Positions 54,298-62,564 of a DNA stretch of 64,000 bases are shown here, one piece after another. Position 1 is the first letter of the stretch. Every line of letters starts with the position of its first letter. The stretch is from Sphingomonas alba (GTDB taxonomy: Bacteria; Pseudomonadota; Alphaproteobacteria; Sphingomonadales; Sphingomonadaceae), in contig NZ_JAMGBD010000001.1 of NCBI RefSeq assembly GCF_023516555.1, positions 1,789,623 through 1,853,622 on the forward strand. Reading direction: 5' to 3'. The position numbers and the translations under genes are program-made. The notes under the pieces are model-generated. The model was not told where the DNA came from, did not search any database, and was given only the letters and a program-made list of their open reading frames with translations.

Positions 54298-54975
54298 CTA
54301 GGGGCGAATTGGTGACAAAGCTTTGAGGTTATTGAGACCGTTGACGCCGTCCCGTGCCCAACCGGACACGAGATCGCGGAAGTCGCCGCGGTTGCTCGCG
54401 CTGGTGCGCCAGTTCCCGCCGCCGTAATCACCGGCGTAGCGTTGATCGACCGCGCGGCCGAGAAGCGCGCCCGTCAGGGAATCTCGGGCCTCGATGAAGA
54501 AGGTCGCCTGCCCGGCTTCCGGGGCGAGCGTGACGCCGCGACTCGATGTCCGCACGTCCGGAGCATTGACCGTGATGTTCACAACGCCGGTCTTGATGCG
54601 GAGGACGTCGGGTCCCGGCTCGGTGACCACCTGATAGCCGCCCTTGGACCATGCCTCGGCGAAGATCTCGTTGGATGCGGCCACGCCCTTGACCAGGGCC
54701 TGCTGCACGTCGCGGTCGGACACGCGCGAGGAAAGGTCGCGGCTGGAGCTGTTATAGTCCCGCTGCCAATTCTTCTCGAACGCGACCTCGGTCGGGTCGA
54801 GCATCACCTTTGTGTAGCCGCGGAAATCGGCGCCCGGCTGCAGGTAGGCAAGATCAAGCCGCTTGGACTTGACCTTCACCAAGCCATCCCAGCTGGCCGG
54901 AGGCGCGGCCGCATTGGCTACATTGGATGTCAGAACCATGCCGGCCATTGCGGCAATCAAAAGCCCGCGTTTCAC
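54298..54975 (-). CDS. DUF3313 secreted protein (first copy)
   Basis: 225 residues: signal peptide (1-22, NVANA), then a DUF3313 core: GYTKVMLDPTEVAFEKNWQRDY, FAEAWSKGGYQVVTEPGPDVLRI, FFIEARDSLTGALLGR and a final amphipathic segment. DUF3313 proteins are periplasmic and of unknown function. It resembles the gene at 61788 (YRGVIVDPTAVYQ core). The GGGATTCCGCTGATAGA motif lies 54 bp before the ATG. Candidate member of the envelope regulon. Confidence 0.8.
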   Translation of the reverse strand: MKRGLLIAAMAGMVLTSNVANAAAPPASWDGLVKVKSKRLDLAYLQPGADFRGYTKVMLDPTEVAFEKNWQRDYNSSSRDLSSRVSDRDVQQALVKGVAASNEIFAEAWSKGGYQVVTEPGPDVLRIKTGVVNITVNAPDVRTSSRGVTLAPEAGQATFFIEARDSLTGALLGRAVDQRYAGDYGGGNWRTSASNRGDFRDLVSGWARDGVNGLNNLKALSPIRP

Positions 54976-55029
54976 CCCAGCGCTCCTGCCGTTGAACAGC
55001 GGCTAGTTCTTGCCCAAGGGCCTACCAAG

Positions 55030-55046
55030 TCTATCAGCGGAATCCC
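55030..55046 (-). promoter_or_regulatory. Shared regulatory motif upstream of DUF3313
   Basis: On the minus strand GGGATTCCGCTGATAGA; matches consensus GGGrTT-n-CCTGATgg with one shift. 54 bp before the gene at 54975 and in its direction. Confidence 0.45.
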
Positions 55047-55280
55047 TGAGACGAGGCGGTCATGCCCCGTGAATGTCGAATCTGGCTGGAATCGCGGTTT
55101 CTCGTGGAAGGTCCGCCCCGGGGGGTGGGGGAGGAAAGCGGAGCGGACCTTCGCGCCGAGGTCGGGGATTCTCGGCCTTTTCAACAAGCCCGGCAAGCTG
55201 TGGATTGCCCCTAAGGCCATATCGGGGAATCCGGCTGGTACGAATCCACTGCACGCCAGTGATCCCGTCCATCCCCGGGC

Positions 55281-55297
55281 GGGGTTTTCCCTGATGG
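55281..55297 (+). promoter_or_regulatory. Shared regulatory motif upstream of OmpA-like gene
   Basis: GGGGTTTTCCCTGATGG, the cleanest copy, 81 bp before the ATG at 55379 and in its direction. Confidence 0.5.
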
Positions 55298-55378
55298 TCT
55301 ACGAGAATCCGCGAGAATAGCCCCAAAGGTGCGTCCCGTTGCTTTGCCGCGACGGGCAAACTGGAAGGAGCAGGGGTG

Positions 55379-56140
55379 ATGACCAATCGTGCAATTCGGC
55401 TGTTAACTATCGGTGCGGCGGCAGCAGCGCTCTACATCGCGCCGGCAATTGCGCAGATGCAGGAAGTCCAGGGCATCGTTGTCTCCAATCGGAACGGCGC
55501 TCTTGTGATCAAGACGCCATCCGGCGACCAGACCATCCAGCTCGCTCCCGATGCGCGCATTCGTTCAGTGTCCGGCGCTCTCGGCGGGCAGAAGGAGGTC
55601 GTTCCTCCGTCGGCGCTCATCCCGGGATTGCCGATCACGATCGAAGCCGATGCCTCCAGCGGCCACCTCGTGGCGCGCGACATCGAATATAAGGCGAAGG
55701 ACTTCAAGACGGCCGCCCAGATCCAGGCAGGCAACCAGGAGATGCGCACCGCCTATTCCAAGATCGGCCAGTGGGACATCCGCGCCGAGGAGACCATCTA
55801 TTTCAAGACCGGCAGCGCGGTGATTTCCCCTGAGGACAAGCAGCGGTTGACAGCGCTCGGCAAGAAGGCAGCCGGCATCAAGGGCTATGCAATTTCGGTG
55901 CTTGGCTATGCCGATCCCCGTGGCAATGCCGCGGCGAACGAAAAGCTCAGCAACCGGCGCGCGCAGACCGTTATCAACTATCTGAAGCAAAGCGGGACTG
56001 TGCTTCCGGGCCGCGTCCTGGGCGCTTCGGCCATGGGAGAAATGAACATTCCCATCGAGAAGCCGGATGCCGCGAGCCTCCAGGGCGCCCGCAAGGTCGT
56101 CGTGCGTGTCCTGACGAGCGCCGCGCATCTGCCACAATAG
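55379..56140 (+). CDS. OmpA-family protein with N-terminal beta domain
   Basis: 253 residues: signal peptide (1-25, IAPAIAQ), a DUF5666-like beta domain (about 28-115) with QEVQGIVVSNRNGALVIKT, and a C-terminal OmpA domain (about 140-250): IYFKTGSAVISPEDKQRL, GYADPRGNAAANEKLSNRRA. OmpA domains bind peptidoglycan. The protein is likely an outer-membrane-to-wall anchor. ATG 55379 follows GGAGCAGGG; a GTG lies just before. Motif D upstream. Confidence 0.85.
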   Translation: MTNRAIRLLTIGAAAAALYIAPAIAQMQEVQGIVVSNRNGALVIKTPSGDQTIQLAPDARIRSVSGALGGQKEVVPPSALIPGLPITIEADASSGHLVARDIEYKAKDFKTAAQIQAGNQEMRTAYSKIGQWDIRAEETIYFKTGSAVISPEDKQRLTALGKKAAGIKGYAISVLGYADPRGNAAANEKLSNRRAQTVINYLKQSGTVLPGRVLGASAMGEMNIPIEKPDAASLQGARKVVVRVLTSAAHLPQ

Positions 56141-56164
56141 CAGGCTAACCAGTTTGCAAGGGCT

Positions 56165-56212
56165 CGAAACAAAGGCCTGTGCCTGCTCGTCAGGCCCCAG
56201 GTCTTTGTTTCG
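56165..56212. terminator. Long hairpin, possible terminator
   Basis: CGAAACAAAG (56165-56174) pairs with CTTTGTTTCG (56203-56212) with an inner GCCTG/CAGGC stem; CCTTTTG follows. It lies 24 bp after the OmpA-like stop and 33 bp before the sulfotransferase ATG. Terminator or repeat. Confidence 0.5.
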
Positions 56213-56245
56213 CCTTTTGCGGGGCCAACACCAACAGGACTAGTA

Positions 56246-57268
56246 ATGGTCAGTGTCAGTGACTTCGATCGGTTCGTCTTCGTGGTTGGCGCGCCGCGTT
56301 GCGGAACCACGACACTTGCGCAATTCCTCCGGGACAATCCGGCCGTCAATTTCCCTGCAGTGAAAGAGCCGCATTTCTTTGCACAGAACGATTTGCGGGG
56401 ATTGGGCGATCAGGAGCTCAAGGAACGGGTCGAGCGGGATTACCTCAACCGTTTCTTTTCAAGGCGACCGCACCGGCGGGTCGGGGTCGATGCCTCTGTG
56501 ACCTATCTTTACATGCCGGAGCAGCTTGAGCCGATATTGCGCTTATGGCCCGATGCCCGTTTCGTCATTGCCCTTCGCAATCCGCTATCGATGCTGCCGT
56601 CGCTGCATCGCCGGCTGATCTACATCGGCGACGAGACTATTTCAGACTTTGCCGATGCCTGGGCCGCAGCACCGGATCGTGCCGCGGGTCGTCGGATTCC
56701 TGCGCGTTGCGCCGATCCGCGCTGGCTTCGCTACGACGAGGCAGGCCGCTTCGCCTCATACCTCGAACGCCTGTTCGCCGTCGTTGGCCGCAAGCGTTGC
56801 CATGTCGTCCTGTTCGACGAGCTCGAGTTGAATCCGGCCGGCGAGTATCGGCGGCTGATGGCGTTCTGCGGCCTGGAGCCCGTGATTGGCACGGACTTCT
56901 CACCGCGCCGCGCCAGCCGCGACGTCCGCTACGTCTGGTTGCAGCGCCTGCTCAAGCGACCGCCCATAGCCATCCGCAATTACTTTGCAGGCGAGCAATT
57001 CATGCAGCGTGTCCGCGACCTCGATGACGAGACGCAGGGGAAGCCGGCGAAGGCGGTGCTTTCATTGCGCAAGCGCCTATTGCGGTGGAACCGGGTCCCG
57101 GCCCGGCGCCAAATCCTCTCCGATGAAATGCGGGAAGAAATCAGGGCTCGTTTCGAGGGCGAGATTCTCCGGCTGCAGGAGCTCCTCGATCGCGACCTCA
57201 GCAATTGGCTGATCGACGACGAGTGCGGTCAATCCAAAGCGGAGTCCGCGTCCATCGCCGCCGAGTGA
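56246..57268 (+). CDS. Sulfotransferase-family protein
   Basis: 340 residues. FVFVVGAPRCGTTTLAQFLRDNP is the PAPS 5'-phosphosulfate-binding loop; RFVIALRNPLSMLPSLHRRL is the 3'-phosphate-binding motif, with Arg and Ser contacts. No signal peptide; it acts in the cytoplasm. Probable transfer of sulfate to a lipid or glycan; acceptor unknown. It lies between an OmpA-like gene and an L,D-transpeptidase gene. Its C-terminal part is poorly matched. Confidence 0.85.
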   Translation: MVSVSDFDRFVFVVGAPRCGTTTLAQFLRDNPAVNFPAVKEPHFFAQNDLRGLGDQELKERVERDYLNRFFSRRPHRRVGVDASVTYLYMPEQLEPILRLWPDARFVIALRNPLSMLPSLHRRLIYIGDETISDFADAWAAAPDRAAGRRIPARCADPRWLRYDEAGRFASYLERLFAVVGRKRCHVVLFDELELNPAGEYRRLMAFCGLEPVIGTDFSPRRASRDVRYVWLQRLLKRPPIAIRNYFAGEQFMQRVRDLDDETQGKPAKAVLSLRKRLLRWNRVPARRQILSDEMREEIRARFEGEILRLQELLDRDLSNWLIDDECGQSKAESASIAAE

Positions 57269-57275
57269 CCGGCGG

Positions 57276-57962
57276 CTAGTTTGAACTGACCTGCTGCCCG
57301 CTTTCGCCCGGCAGCCCGAAGACCTCGGCCAGGCTTCGCTCTTCCGGCAGGATGTAGACCACTGCCGCCGTATCGGTCAGCAGGGGGGCAACGACATCCT
57401 TGTAAAAAGATGCCGGGACATTGATGCAGCCATATGTGATCCGGTTGTCCTCCGGCGTCGGCGAGGCGAGGCGCTCCAGGCGCCGTTCTTTGCGATTTGC
57501 GGTTACGACCGGATGCAATGACACTGCGGTCGACCAATCCACCCAAATAACTTTTGCATGGCCTGCGGCGGGCCCGAACTTGGCGACAAACCGGCCGGCG
57601 GGGGTCGTTCGTTCTTCAGGTGGGATGGCCCTGAGCTCACGCTCGCCAATGCCGGGGGCGGACTCATCGCCCTTCGCGGATCCGATGAGGACCGGCGTTT
57701 CCCCGAGCGCCTCTCCGTCAGAGTTAAAGACGAAGACTTCGGCGGCGGCCTTGTCGATGATCATGTAGGGCAGGGATCCATTGTCCCTCGATGCCTGAAC
57801 CCATTGCATGACGGTCCTTGCGGGATCCGTCGGGCTTGGCTTTTCCTCGGGCAGCGGCGCAAGTGGGTCCAGTTCGGGCGTGTCCTGGTAGGCCGAATTC
57901 GCGCTGCAGGGCGAGCCCAGCATGACAGTCGCCAAAAAGAACCAAGCGCCGATGGCGCGCAT
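57276..57962 (-). CDS. L,D-transpeptidase (YkuD) family protein
   Basis: 228 residues: signal-like segment (1-22), then a YkuD domain with MIIDKAAAEVFVFNSDGEALGETPVLIGS at about 68, HPV about 152, and the catalytic Cys in TYGCIN near 178. The YkuD consensus has S/T-H-G-C; here the His is Tyr, seen in some members. It would cross-link peptidoglycan or attach lipoproteins. ATG 57962 is chosen; GTG 57974 is possible. It converges on the sulfotransferase gene. Confidence 0.83.
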   Translation of the reverse strand: MRAIGAWFFLATVMLGSPCSANSAYQDTPELDPLAPLPEEKPSPTDPARTVMQWVQASRDNGSLPYMIIDKAAAEVFVFNSDGEALGETPVLIGSAKGDESAPGIGERELRAIPPEERTTPAGRFVAKFGPAAGHAKVIWVDWSTAVSLHPVVTANRKERRLERLASPTPEDNRITYGCINVPASFYKDVVAPLLTDTAAVVYILPEERSLAEVFGLPGESGQQVSSN

Positions 57963-58047
57963 ATGATCGAGCACCTACAGTCCAGTCGTGGCGACGGCGC
58001 CCCTTGGAGCCCGCCGGGGCAAGCCCGACGAACTCCGCAGAGGACGG

Positions 58048-58341
58048 TCAGTTCCGCGGTCTTTTGGACGCCAGTTGCTGTTCGAGCGCGTCGACACGGG
58101 CGGTCAACGCATCAAGCCGCTGATTGGCGTTCTGGGCCGCGCTGGCAGCCTGCTGCGCCGTGGCATTGGCCGCTTGCGCCGTCTGGTCGACTTGCCCCAC
58201 CCGGGCTTCGAGCTGGGTGATGCGGTCGTTGACCGTTGCGATGTGCTGGTCGACGTAGTCTTCCGTCGCGCATCCGCTCAGGCTCAGTCCGGCAGCGAGG
58301 GCAAGACCAGCAGTCGCGATGCTCTTCCTCATCAAGAACAT
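58048..58341 (-). CDS. Lpp-like coiled-coil lipoprotein
   Basis: 97 residues: lipobox LSGC (residues 20-23, LSLSGC) preceded by a signal; the rest is heptad repeats (VNDRITQLEARVGQVDQTAQ, NQRLDALTARVDALEQQL) with Ala-rich middle. Like Murein lipoprotein Lpp in layout; ends KRPRN, with a terminal basic stretch that could be linked to peptidoglycan. The L,D-transpeptidase next to it is a plausible partner. ATG 58341 follows GGAG. Confidence 0.8.
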   Translation of the reverse strand: MFLMRKSIATAGLALAAGLSLSGCATEDYVDQHIATVNDRITQLEARVGQVDQTAQAANATAQQAASAAQNANQRLDALTARVDALEQQLASKRPRN

Positions 58342-58508
58342 GTCCGACTCCTTTTGTTTGGAGCTCGCCAGGTCAACGACCGGTCCGCTCACATGTTTGT
58401 CGCGCGAACAGGGCCGCCCCAGACAGCCGAGCGCGCTTATCGAATAATGCTGGAGGCTAATCTGTAGGCAGAATCCCTGAGGAAACTGCGATTCTTTGCG
58501 GACGGCGA

Positions 58509-58985
58509 TCAGGCCAGCTTTCGGTAGAAGCGCACGACCAGTTCCTCGACGATCACCATCGTCACGACGATGATGATCAGCCAGACGATGCCGTGGTAGA
58601 CGCCGTTGAAATGTATGTCCTTGTCGAAGATGAAGGTTAATCCTTCGAGGATCACGAACTTGGATCCGAACAGGACGAGCCAGGCGCAGAAAAAGCGCAT
58701 GAAAGTGTTAAAGCCGCTCTTGCCTTTGCCCTTCCAGTAGGCGGCTACCTTGTGTTCGACGGCGATCGTCGCCTTCAGCAGAAGCTGCAGCACGATCGAT
58801 GCAAGAAGCATGGTTGTGAAGCTGTCGACGAAGACTTTGTCGGTATATTCGGCGAAGAGGCCGAGGACGACGAGGTCGATCAGGGCGCCGACGAAATAGA
58901 GCAGGAAGATGCGCTGTCGATTGGAGGAGACATAGGTCGCCGCCGGCATCAGCCCTTCATCGTCATGCACCGTCGCTACTGTCAT
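58509..58985 (-). CDS. Hypothetical inner-membrane protein
   Basis: 158 residues with four helices (32-50, 58-78, 103-123, 135-153): IFLLYFVGALIDLVVLGLFAEY and FHGIVWLIIIVVTMVIVEE type. Loops contain HKVAAYWKGKGKSGFNTF. ATG 58985 with GAGGG upstream; a start at 59000 is less likely. Family not recognised. It lies beside Lpp and the Gly-rich gene. Confidence 0.65.
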   Translation of the reverse strand: MTVATVHDDEGLMPAATYVSSNRQRIFLLYFVGALIDLVVLGLFAEYTDKVFVDSFTTMLLASIVLQLLLKATIAVEHKVAAYWKGKGKSGFNTFMRFFCAWLVLFGSKFVILEGLTFIFDKDIHFNGVYHGIVWLIIIVVTMVIVEELVVRFYRKLA

Positions 58986-59062
58986 TTTTCCCTCGCCCAA
59001 TCAGAAATCGGCCGCCCGGTCCCGGGGAGGGGAACCGCGGGCGGCCGAAGTCTGAGTCATAC

Positions 59063-60043
59063 TTACGGCGTCTGGACGCTGACCGTCGCCGGATCCGGCA
59101 CCGACACGTAGACCACCGTGTCACCCTCATATTGCGGCTGGTAATAATATCCGCCGCAATTGTAGTAGGTGTAAGTGTGCCAGGCGTAGGGCGAGCAGCC
59201 GCCCGGGAGCCCGTAATAGGCCGAGCCATAGGCAACAGCGGTTGCCCAAGCCGCTGTGGCGCCAATCGCAATGCCGGCACCGATGGGATAATCGCCCCAG
59301 CCGTCCCAATCGCCCCAGCCGCCATCAAAATCATTGTCGATATTGATGTCACCAGTGTTGATGTTGTTGCCGTTGCCGATGTTGTTGCCGCCGCCCGGCC
59401 GATTGCCCGGACGACCAGCGCCGCCGACACCGCCGACACCGCCGACACCGCCGACACCGCCGACACCACCGACACCACCAACGCCGCCGACACCGCCGAC
59501 ACCGCCAACACCACCGACGCCGCCGACACCACCAACACCGCCCGGCTTACCGGGTTTGCCGACTCCGCCGACGCCACCGGGGCGTCCGGCACCGCCGACG
59601 CCGCCGACGCCGCCAGGCTTACCCACGCCGCCAGCTCCGCCAACGCCGCCAGGCTTGCCCACGCCGCCGCGACCGCCGGCACTGCCGAGCCCGCCGCCGG
59701 GCCTGGTTGTCGGCGGGCTGTAACCACCTCCGCCCGGCCGGCTGTAGCTGCCGCCCCGGCTGAAGCCCGTGCCGCCACGATTGTAGCCGCCGCCGGAAAT
59801 TCCGCCGCCGCGGCTACCGCCGCGACTCGCGCTGCTGCCACCGAAGCCGCCCCCGCGAGAGCTGCTGAAGCCTCCGCGGCTGCCACCGCCGAAGCCGCCG
59901 CTGCTGCCGCGGCTGAAACCGCCACCGCCACGTCCGCCGCCACCGCCACCGCGGCCGCCGCGTGCGTCAACTTCCTGCGCCATGAAAGCCGCAAGGCTCA
60001 CGAATGCTGCGAGCATTCCCAGGGCTGATGTCTTGCTGCGCAT
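59063..60043 (-). CDS. Glycine-rich repeat surface protein
   Basis: 326 residues: signal peptide (1-25), Gly/Ser/Arg-rich N-terminal half, a run of about thirteen GGV repeats, a short linker, and a C-terminal Tyr/Cys-rich module with YTYYNCGGYYYQPQY. A hydrophobic stretch near 250-275 (IGAGIAIGATAAWATAVAYG) may be membrane-inserted or amyloid-like. ATG 60043 is two bases after the DUF2092 stop. Function unknown; candidate matrix or envelope protein. Confidence 0.7.
   Translation of the reverse strand: MRSKTSALGMLAAFVSLAAFMAQEVDARGGRGGGGGGRGGGGFSRGSSGGFGGGSRGGFSSSRGGGFGGSSASRGGSRGGGISGGGYNRGGTGFSRGGSYSRPGGGGYSPPTTRPGGGLGSAGGRGGVGKPGGVGGAGGVGKPGGVGGVGGAGRPGGVGGVGKPGKPGGVGGVGGVGGVGGVGGVGGVGGVGGVGGVGGVGGVGGVGGAGRPGNRPGGGNNIGNGNNINTGDINIDNDFDGGWGDWDGWGDYPIGAGIAIGATAAWATAVAYGSAYYGLPGGCSPYAWHTYTYYNCGGYYYQPQYEGDTVVYVSVPDPATVSVQTP
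59420..59550. repeat. 9-bp minisatellite coding for GGV repeats
   Basis: About fourteen tandem copies of a 9-bp unit (CCGCCGACA and one- or two-base variants) inside the glycine-rich gene. Codon-aligned, so indels keep frame. Not a CRISPR: no spacers. Confidence 0.85.
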
Positions 60044-60044
60044 G

Positions 60045-60848
60045 TCACTCACCCCCCTTGTAGGTGGCCAACTGGATCTTCTTCGCGTTCGCATCAGGCA
60101 CGAAGGCGAAGTCCGCATCGGTGAAGGCCGGGTTGAGGGTCCACAGCAGCCGAGTATTGAAGGTCGGCTTGGCTGGGTCGTTGCGGTCGACAATCACCAG
60201 CTTCCGCGGGAATGGCTGGTCTCCCTGTTGGATCCAGATTTCCCAATCCACATTGTCTTCGCGGAAGGCGTAATGATCGGTCTCGACGCCATCGATGGTC
60301 GCCGGGCCGACATTATAGGCCGAGCGTAGCGCCTTGATGCGATCGTCGCTCGATCCGTCCGCCCATTTGAACAGATCGGCAAGCGGCAGCGAGATGCCGA
60401 ACTTGTCGTAGATCGTCTGCAGCACCTCGCGGTTCGTCGCTGGCGCGGCCACCGTCGAATAATAGCCGAGCTTCGGCGAATAGACCGTGAAGTTCTTGCC
60501 GTCGTAAATGAACCGCCGGCTCTTCACGTCACTGACATAGTCAATGACGAAACCATTCGGCTTGCGGATCTTGTAGTTTGTGGAGCCGTCCAGCTGGATA
60601 CGCTGTCCATCGTTGGTGACGACGTCGAGACTGCCTACTCCTTGCACCTGGAGTGTGCGGGCGCTGGTCAGGAACGTGCTCATTTCCTTGAGCGCGTCGA
60701 CCGCTTCGTCTTCGACCACACCTTCGTTGGCGATCGGATCCGGCATTGCCGATTTCGGTGCCTGCGTCCCCTGCGCGAGAGCGCTTTGGGCTGTGACAAG
60801 GGACAGAATCATTCCAGCGGCCGTTGCCGCGTACCAAAGGCGCTTCAT
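60045..60848 (-). CDS. DUF2092 secreted protein
   Basis: 267 residues: signal peptide (1-25, SALAQ), then DUF2092: EDEAVDALKEMSTFLTSARTLQVQG, YDGKNFTVYSPKLGYYSTV, ATNREVLQTIYDKFGISLPLADLF, and VDRNDPAKPTFNTRLLWTLNPAF. Its fold resembles LolA/LolB-type lipoprotein-carrier proteins (family knowledge). ATG 60848; the longer frame has no site. A motif copy lies 63 bp before. Coupled to the Gly-rich gene. Confidence 0.83.
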   Translation of the reverse strand: MKRLWYAATAAGMILSLVTAQSALAQGTQAPKSAMPDPIANEGVVEDEAVDALKEMSTFLTSARTLQVQGVGSLDVVTNDGQRIQLDGSTNYKIRKPNGFVIDYVSDVKSRRFIYDGKNFTVYSPKLGYYSTVAAPATNREVLQTIYDKFGISLPLADLFKWADGSSDDRIKALRSAYNVGPATIDGVETDHYAFREDNVDWEIWIQQGDQPFPRKLVIVDRNDPAKPTFNTRLLWTLNPAFTDADFAFVPDANAKKIQLATYKGGE

Positions 60849-60911
60849 GCGACATTCTCCATCACTAGCGTGCTGGTGCGACGGCTGGCCTAACAGCGGC
60901 AGGATTGCGCT

Positions 60912-60928
60912 ATTATCAGGTGAACCCC
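60912..60928 (-). promoter_or_regulatory. Shared regulatory motif upstream of DUF2092
   Basis: Minus strand GGGGTTCACCTGATAAT, 63 bp before the ATG at 60848 and in its direction. Spacer one base shorter than others. Confidence 0.45.
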
Positions 60929-61000
60929 TAGGCACGGCGGGTAGAGTCCCTGAGGCCGGTTTTCTGCTTGGGTCGCAAAGGGTGTCTCCCGTCGGCGATG

Positions 61001-61017
61001 TGGGTTTACCCTGATTG
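61001..61017 (+). promoter_or_regulatory. Shared regulatory motif upstream of response regulator
   Basis: TGGGTTTACCCTGATTG, 107 bp before the ATG at 61125 and in its direction; suggests autoregulation. Confidence 0.45.
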
Positions 61018-61124
61018 GAATTGAACTTTGCTCCCGTACGAAAAGGTGGGAAACAAGCGGTTGCTGGGGGCCAGTTTCAGTCCCGCTTAAGGGGGCGACG
61101 CGCGAAGACGAGAGCTGGGGCAAT

Positions 61125-61772
61125 ATGAGCAGCCCGATCCGACGGATCATCATTGTCGACGATCACGACGCCATTCGCCGGGGCGTTCGGCAATTGCTCG
61201 ACACCAAGCCATATTACCAAGTGGTCGGTGAAGCTTCCGACGGCCGTTCCGGCCTGGAGCTGGCGCGAGAGACCCGACCCGACATTGCGATCCTCGATTA
61301 TTCGATTCCCGAACTGAACGGGCTCGACCTCAGCCATGCGCTGAAGCGCGAATTTCCGCGGATCGAGATCCTCGTTTACACGATGCACGACCGCGAAGAG
61401 ATCATCATGGACGTGCTTCGCGCCGGCGTGCGCGGCTTCGTTCTGAAGTCCGATACCGAGAAGCATCTGATCGCCGCGCTCGATGCGCTGTCGATCCATC
61501 GCTCCTATTTCTCGGGTGCGATCTCCGACACGCTGCTCGACCAGTTCCTGGAGAGCAAGCCGCAGACATCGGCCAGCAGCCTTACGCATCGTGAGCGCGA
61601 AGTCGTGCAGCAGGTCGCGGAAGGCCGCATCAACAAGGAAATCGCGCAGCGGCTGAACATCAGCGTCAAGACGGTGGAGACGCACCGGGCCAGCGCGATG
61701 CGCAAGCTGAAACTGCGGACGACAGCGGACCTGGTCCGCTACGCGGTCAGGAACCAGCTCATCCAGGCCTGA
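61125..61772 (+). CDS. LuxR-type (NarL/FixJ) response regulator
   Basis: 215 residues. Receiver (5-125): acidic pair D12-D13 in IIIVDDHD, phospho-acceptor D58 in ILDYSIPELNG, Thr in VYTMHD and Lys in LKSD. HTH (150-212): LTHREREVVQQVAEGRINKE, LNISVKTVETHRASAMRKL. No sensor kinase is adjacent; it is an orphan. The motif in front of it and of several neighbours makes it the leading candidate to read that motif. Nitrate control (NarL) is possible but not shown. Confidence 0.88.
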   Translation: MSSPIRRIIIVDDHDAIRRGVRQLLDTKPYYQVVGEASDGRSGLELARETRPDIAILDYSIPELNGLDLSHALKREFPRIEILVYTMHDREEIIMDVLRAGVRGFVLKSDTEKHLIAALDALSIHRSYFSGAISDTLLDQFLESKPQTSASSLTHREREVVQQVAEGRINKEIAQRLNISVKTVETHRASAMRKLKLRTTADLVRYAVRNQLIQA

Positions 61773-61787
61773 CCGCGCGATTTCGGT

Positions 61788-62477
61788 TTATTGAGCGACG
61801 ACGCCGGTAAGGTTTTCCAGGCGCTTGCGAGCTCCGTCGGCGAATTCGCGGGCCACGGCCTTGATGGTTTCCTCCTGGGAGATCGTTGCCGGCACGTCGA
61901 GCGGATCGGGCGTGCGGCGGCGAACCGCGGCCAGCAGCAACTCGTTGGTCTTCGCATCGTAGAGCTCGACAGCGAATAGCACCGATCCGGTGAAGGTGCC
62001 GGGCTTGCCAAGCGCGCTCTTGACCGCACTCAAGCCGAAACCGATCGGCGTGACGCGGGTCGCGGTTGCGATGCCGCCCTTGGTCTTGGTCGCGCCGAGG
62101 ATCGTGACCTTCAGGCGCAGCGTGTCGGCTTGCGGCGTCGCTGGCGACGGGAAAGTCTTGGCGAGTTCATTCCGCAGAGCTTCGGTGACCACCGAGGCCG
62201 CCTTGTAGCGGTCGGCGCTGTCGATACCGTCAAATTGCGCGTCAGCACCTTGATAGACCGCCGTGGGGTCGACGATCACGCCGCGGTATTTGGTGAAGAC
62301 CTCCCGCGGCTGGACGTAGGTCCAGCTTTCGGAATTGGCCTTGTCCTGAGTCATTTTCGCGGACGATTTGAGCGCGACTGGCGCGTGATCCTTGGTCTGC
62401 GCGGACGCAGGCGCGACCGTGATCAGCGCGGCCAGAGGCAGTGCGGCCAAACAAAGTGTCGAACGAAATGCAGACAT
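61788..62477 (-). CDS. DUF3313 secreted protein (second copy)
   Basis: 229 residues: signal peptide (1-26, VAPASAQ), then DUF3313: VFTKYRGVIVDPTAVYQGADAQFD, VVTEALRNELAKTF, TLRLKVTILGATKTK, FAVELYDAKTNELLLAAVRR. Likely periplasmic or outer-membrane. Converges on the response regulator gene with 15 bp between. ATG 62477; the open frame to 62540 lacks a site. A motif copy at 62542 lies 64 bp upstream. Confidence 0.8.
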   Translation of the reverse strand: MSAFRSTLCLAALPLAALITVAPASAQTKDHAPVALKSSAKMTQDKANSESWTYVQPREVFTKYRGVIVDPTAVYQGADAQFDGIDSADRYKAASVVTEALRNELAKTFPSPATPQADTLRLKVTILGATKTKGGIATATRVTPIGFGLSAVKSALGKPGTFTGSVLFAVELYDAKTNELLLAAVRRRTPDPLDVPATISQEETIKAVAREFADGARKRLENLTGVVAQ

Positions 62478-62541
62478 GACAGGTCCTTGCGAATCTAGGG
62501 TTTTCCTCAATCCAAGCGCTCGCATCGAAGCGGGGGGCACT

Positions 62542-62558
62542 CCATCAGTGGAAACCCC
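62542..62558 (-). promoter_or_regulatory. Shared regulatory motif upstream of second DUF3313
   Basis: Minus strand GGGGTTTCCACTGATGG, 64 bp before the ATG at 62477 and in its direction. Seven bases downstream of the patatin stop. Confidence 0.5.
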
Positions 62559-62564
62559 GACGCC

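Larger units (their letters stand above)
54976..55378. other. Intergenic gap with hairpin and motifs
   Basis: About 400 bp between DUF3313 and the OmpA-like gene; no coding sequence found. It holds motif copies at 55030-55046 (toward DUF3313) and 55281-55297 (toward the OmpA-like gene), and a hairpin with 9-bp arms AAGGTCCGC / GCGGACCTT (55108-55116 and 55143-55151). A small RNA is possible but not shown. Confidence 0.4.

Noticed and set aside
54442..55320. 292-codon plus-strand frame across DUF3313 gene and gap
   Set aside because: Antisense to DUF3313 and no domain; stops in the gap.
59420..59550. CRISPR-like tandem repeat
   Set aside because: 9-bp unit, no spacers, lies in a coding frame.
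59132..60028. Ala/Thr-rich open frame antisense to glycine-rich gene
   Set aside because: Product of the GGV repeats read backwards; the sense frame has a signal peptide and start site.
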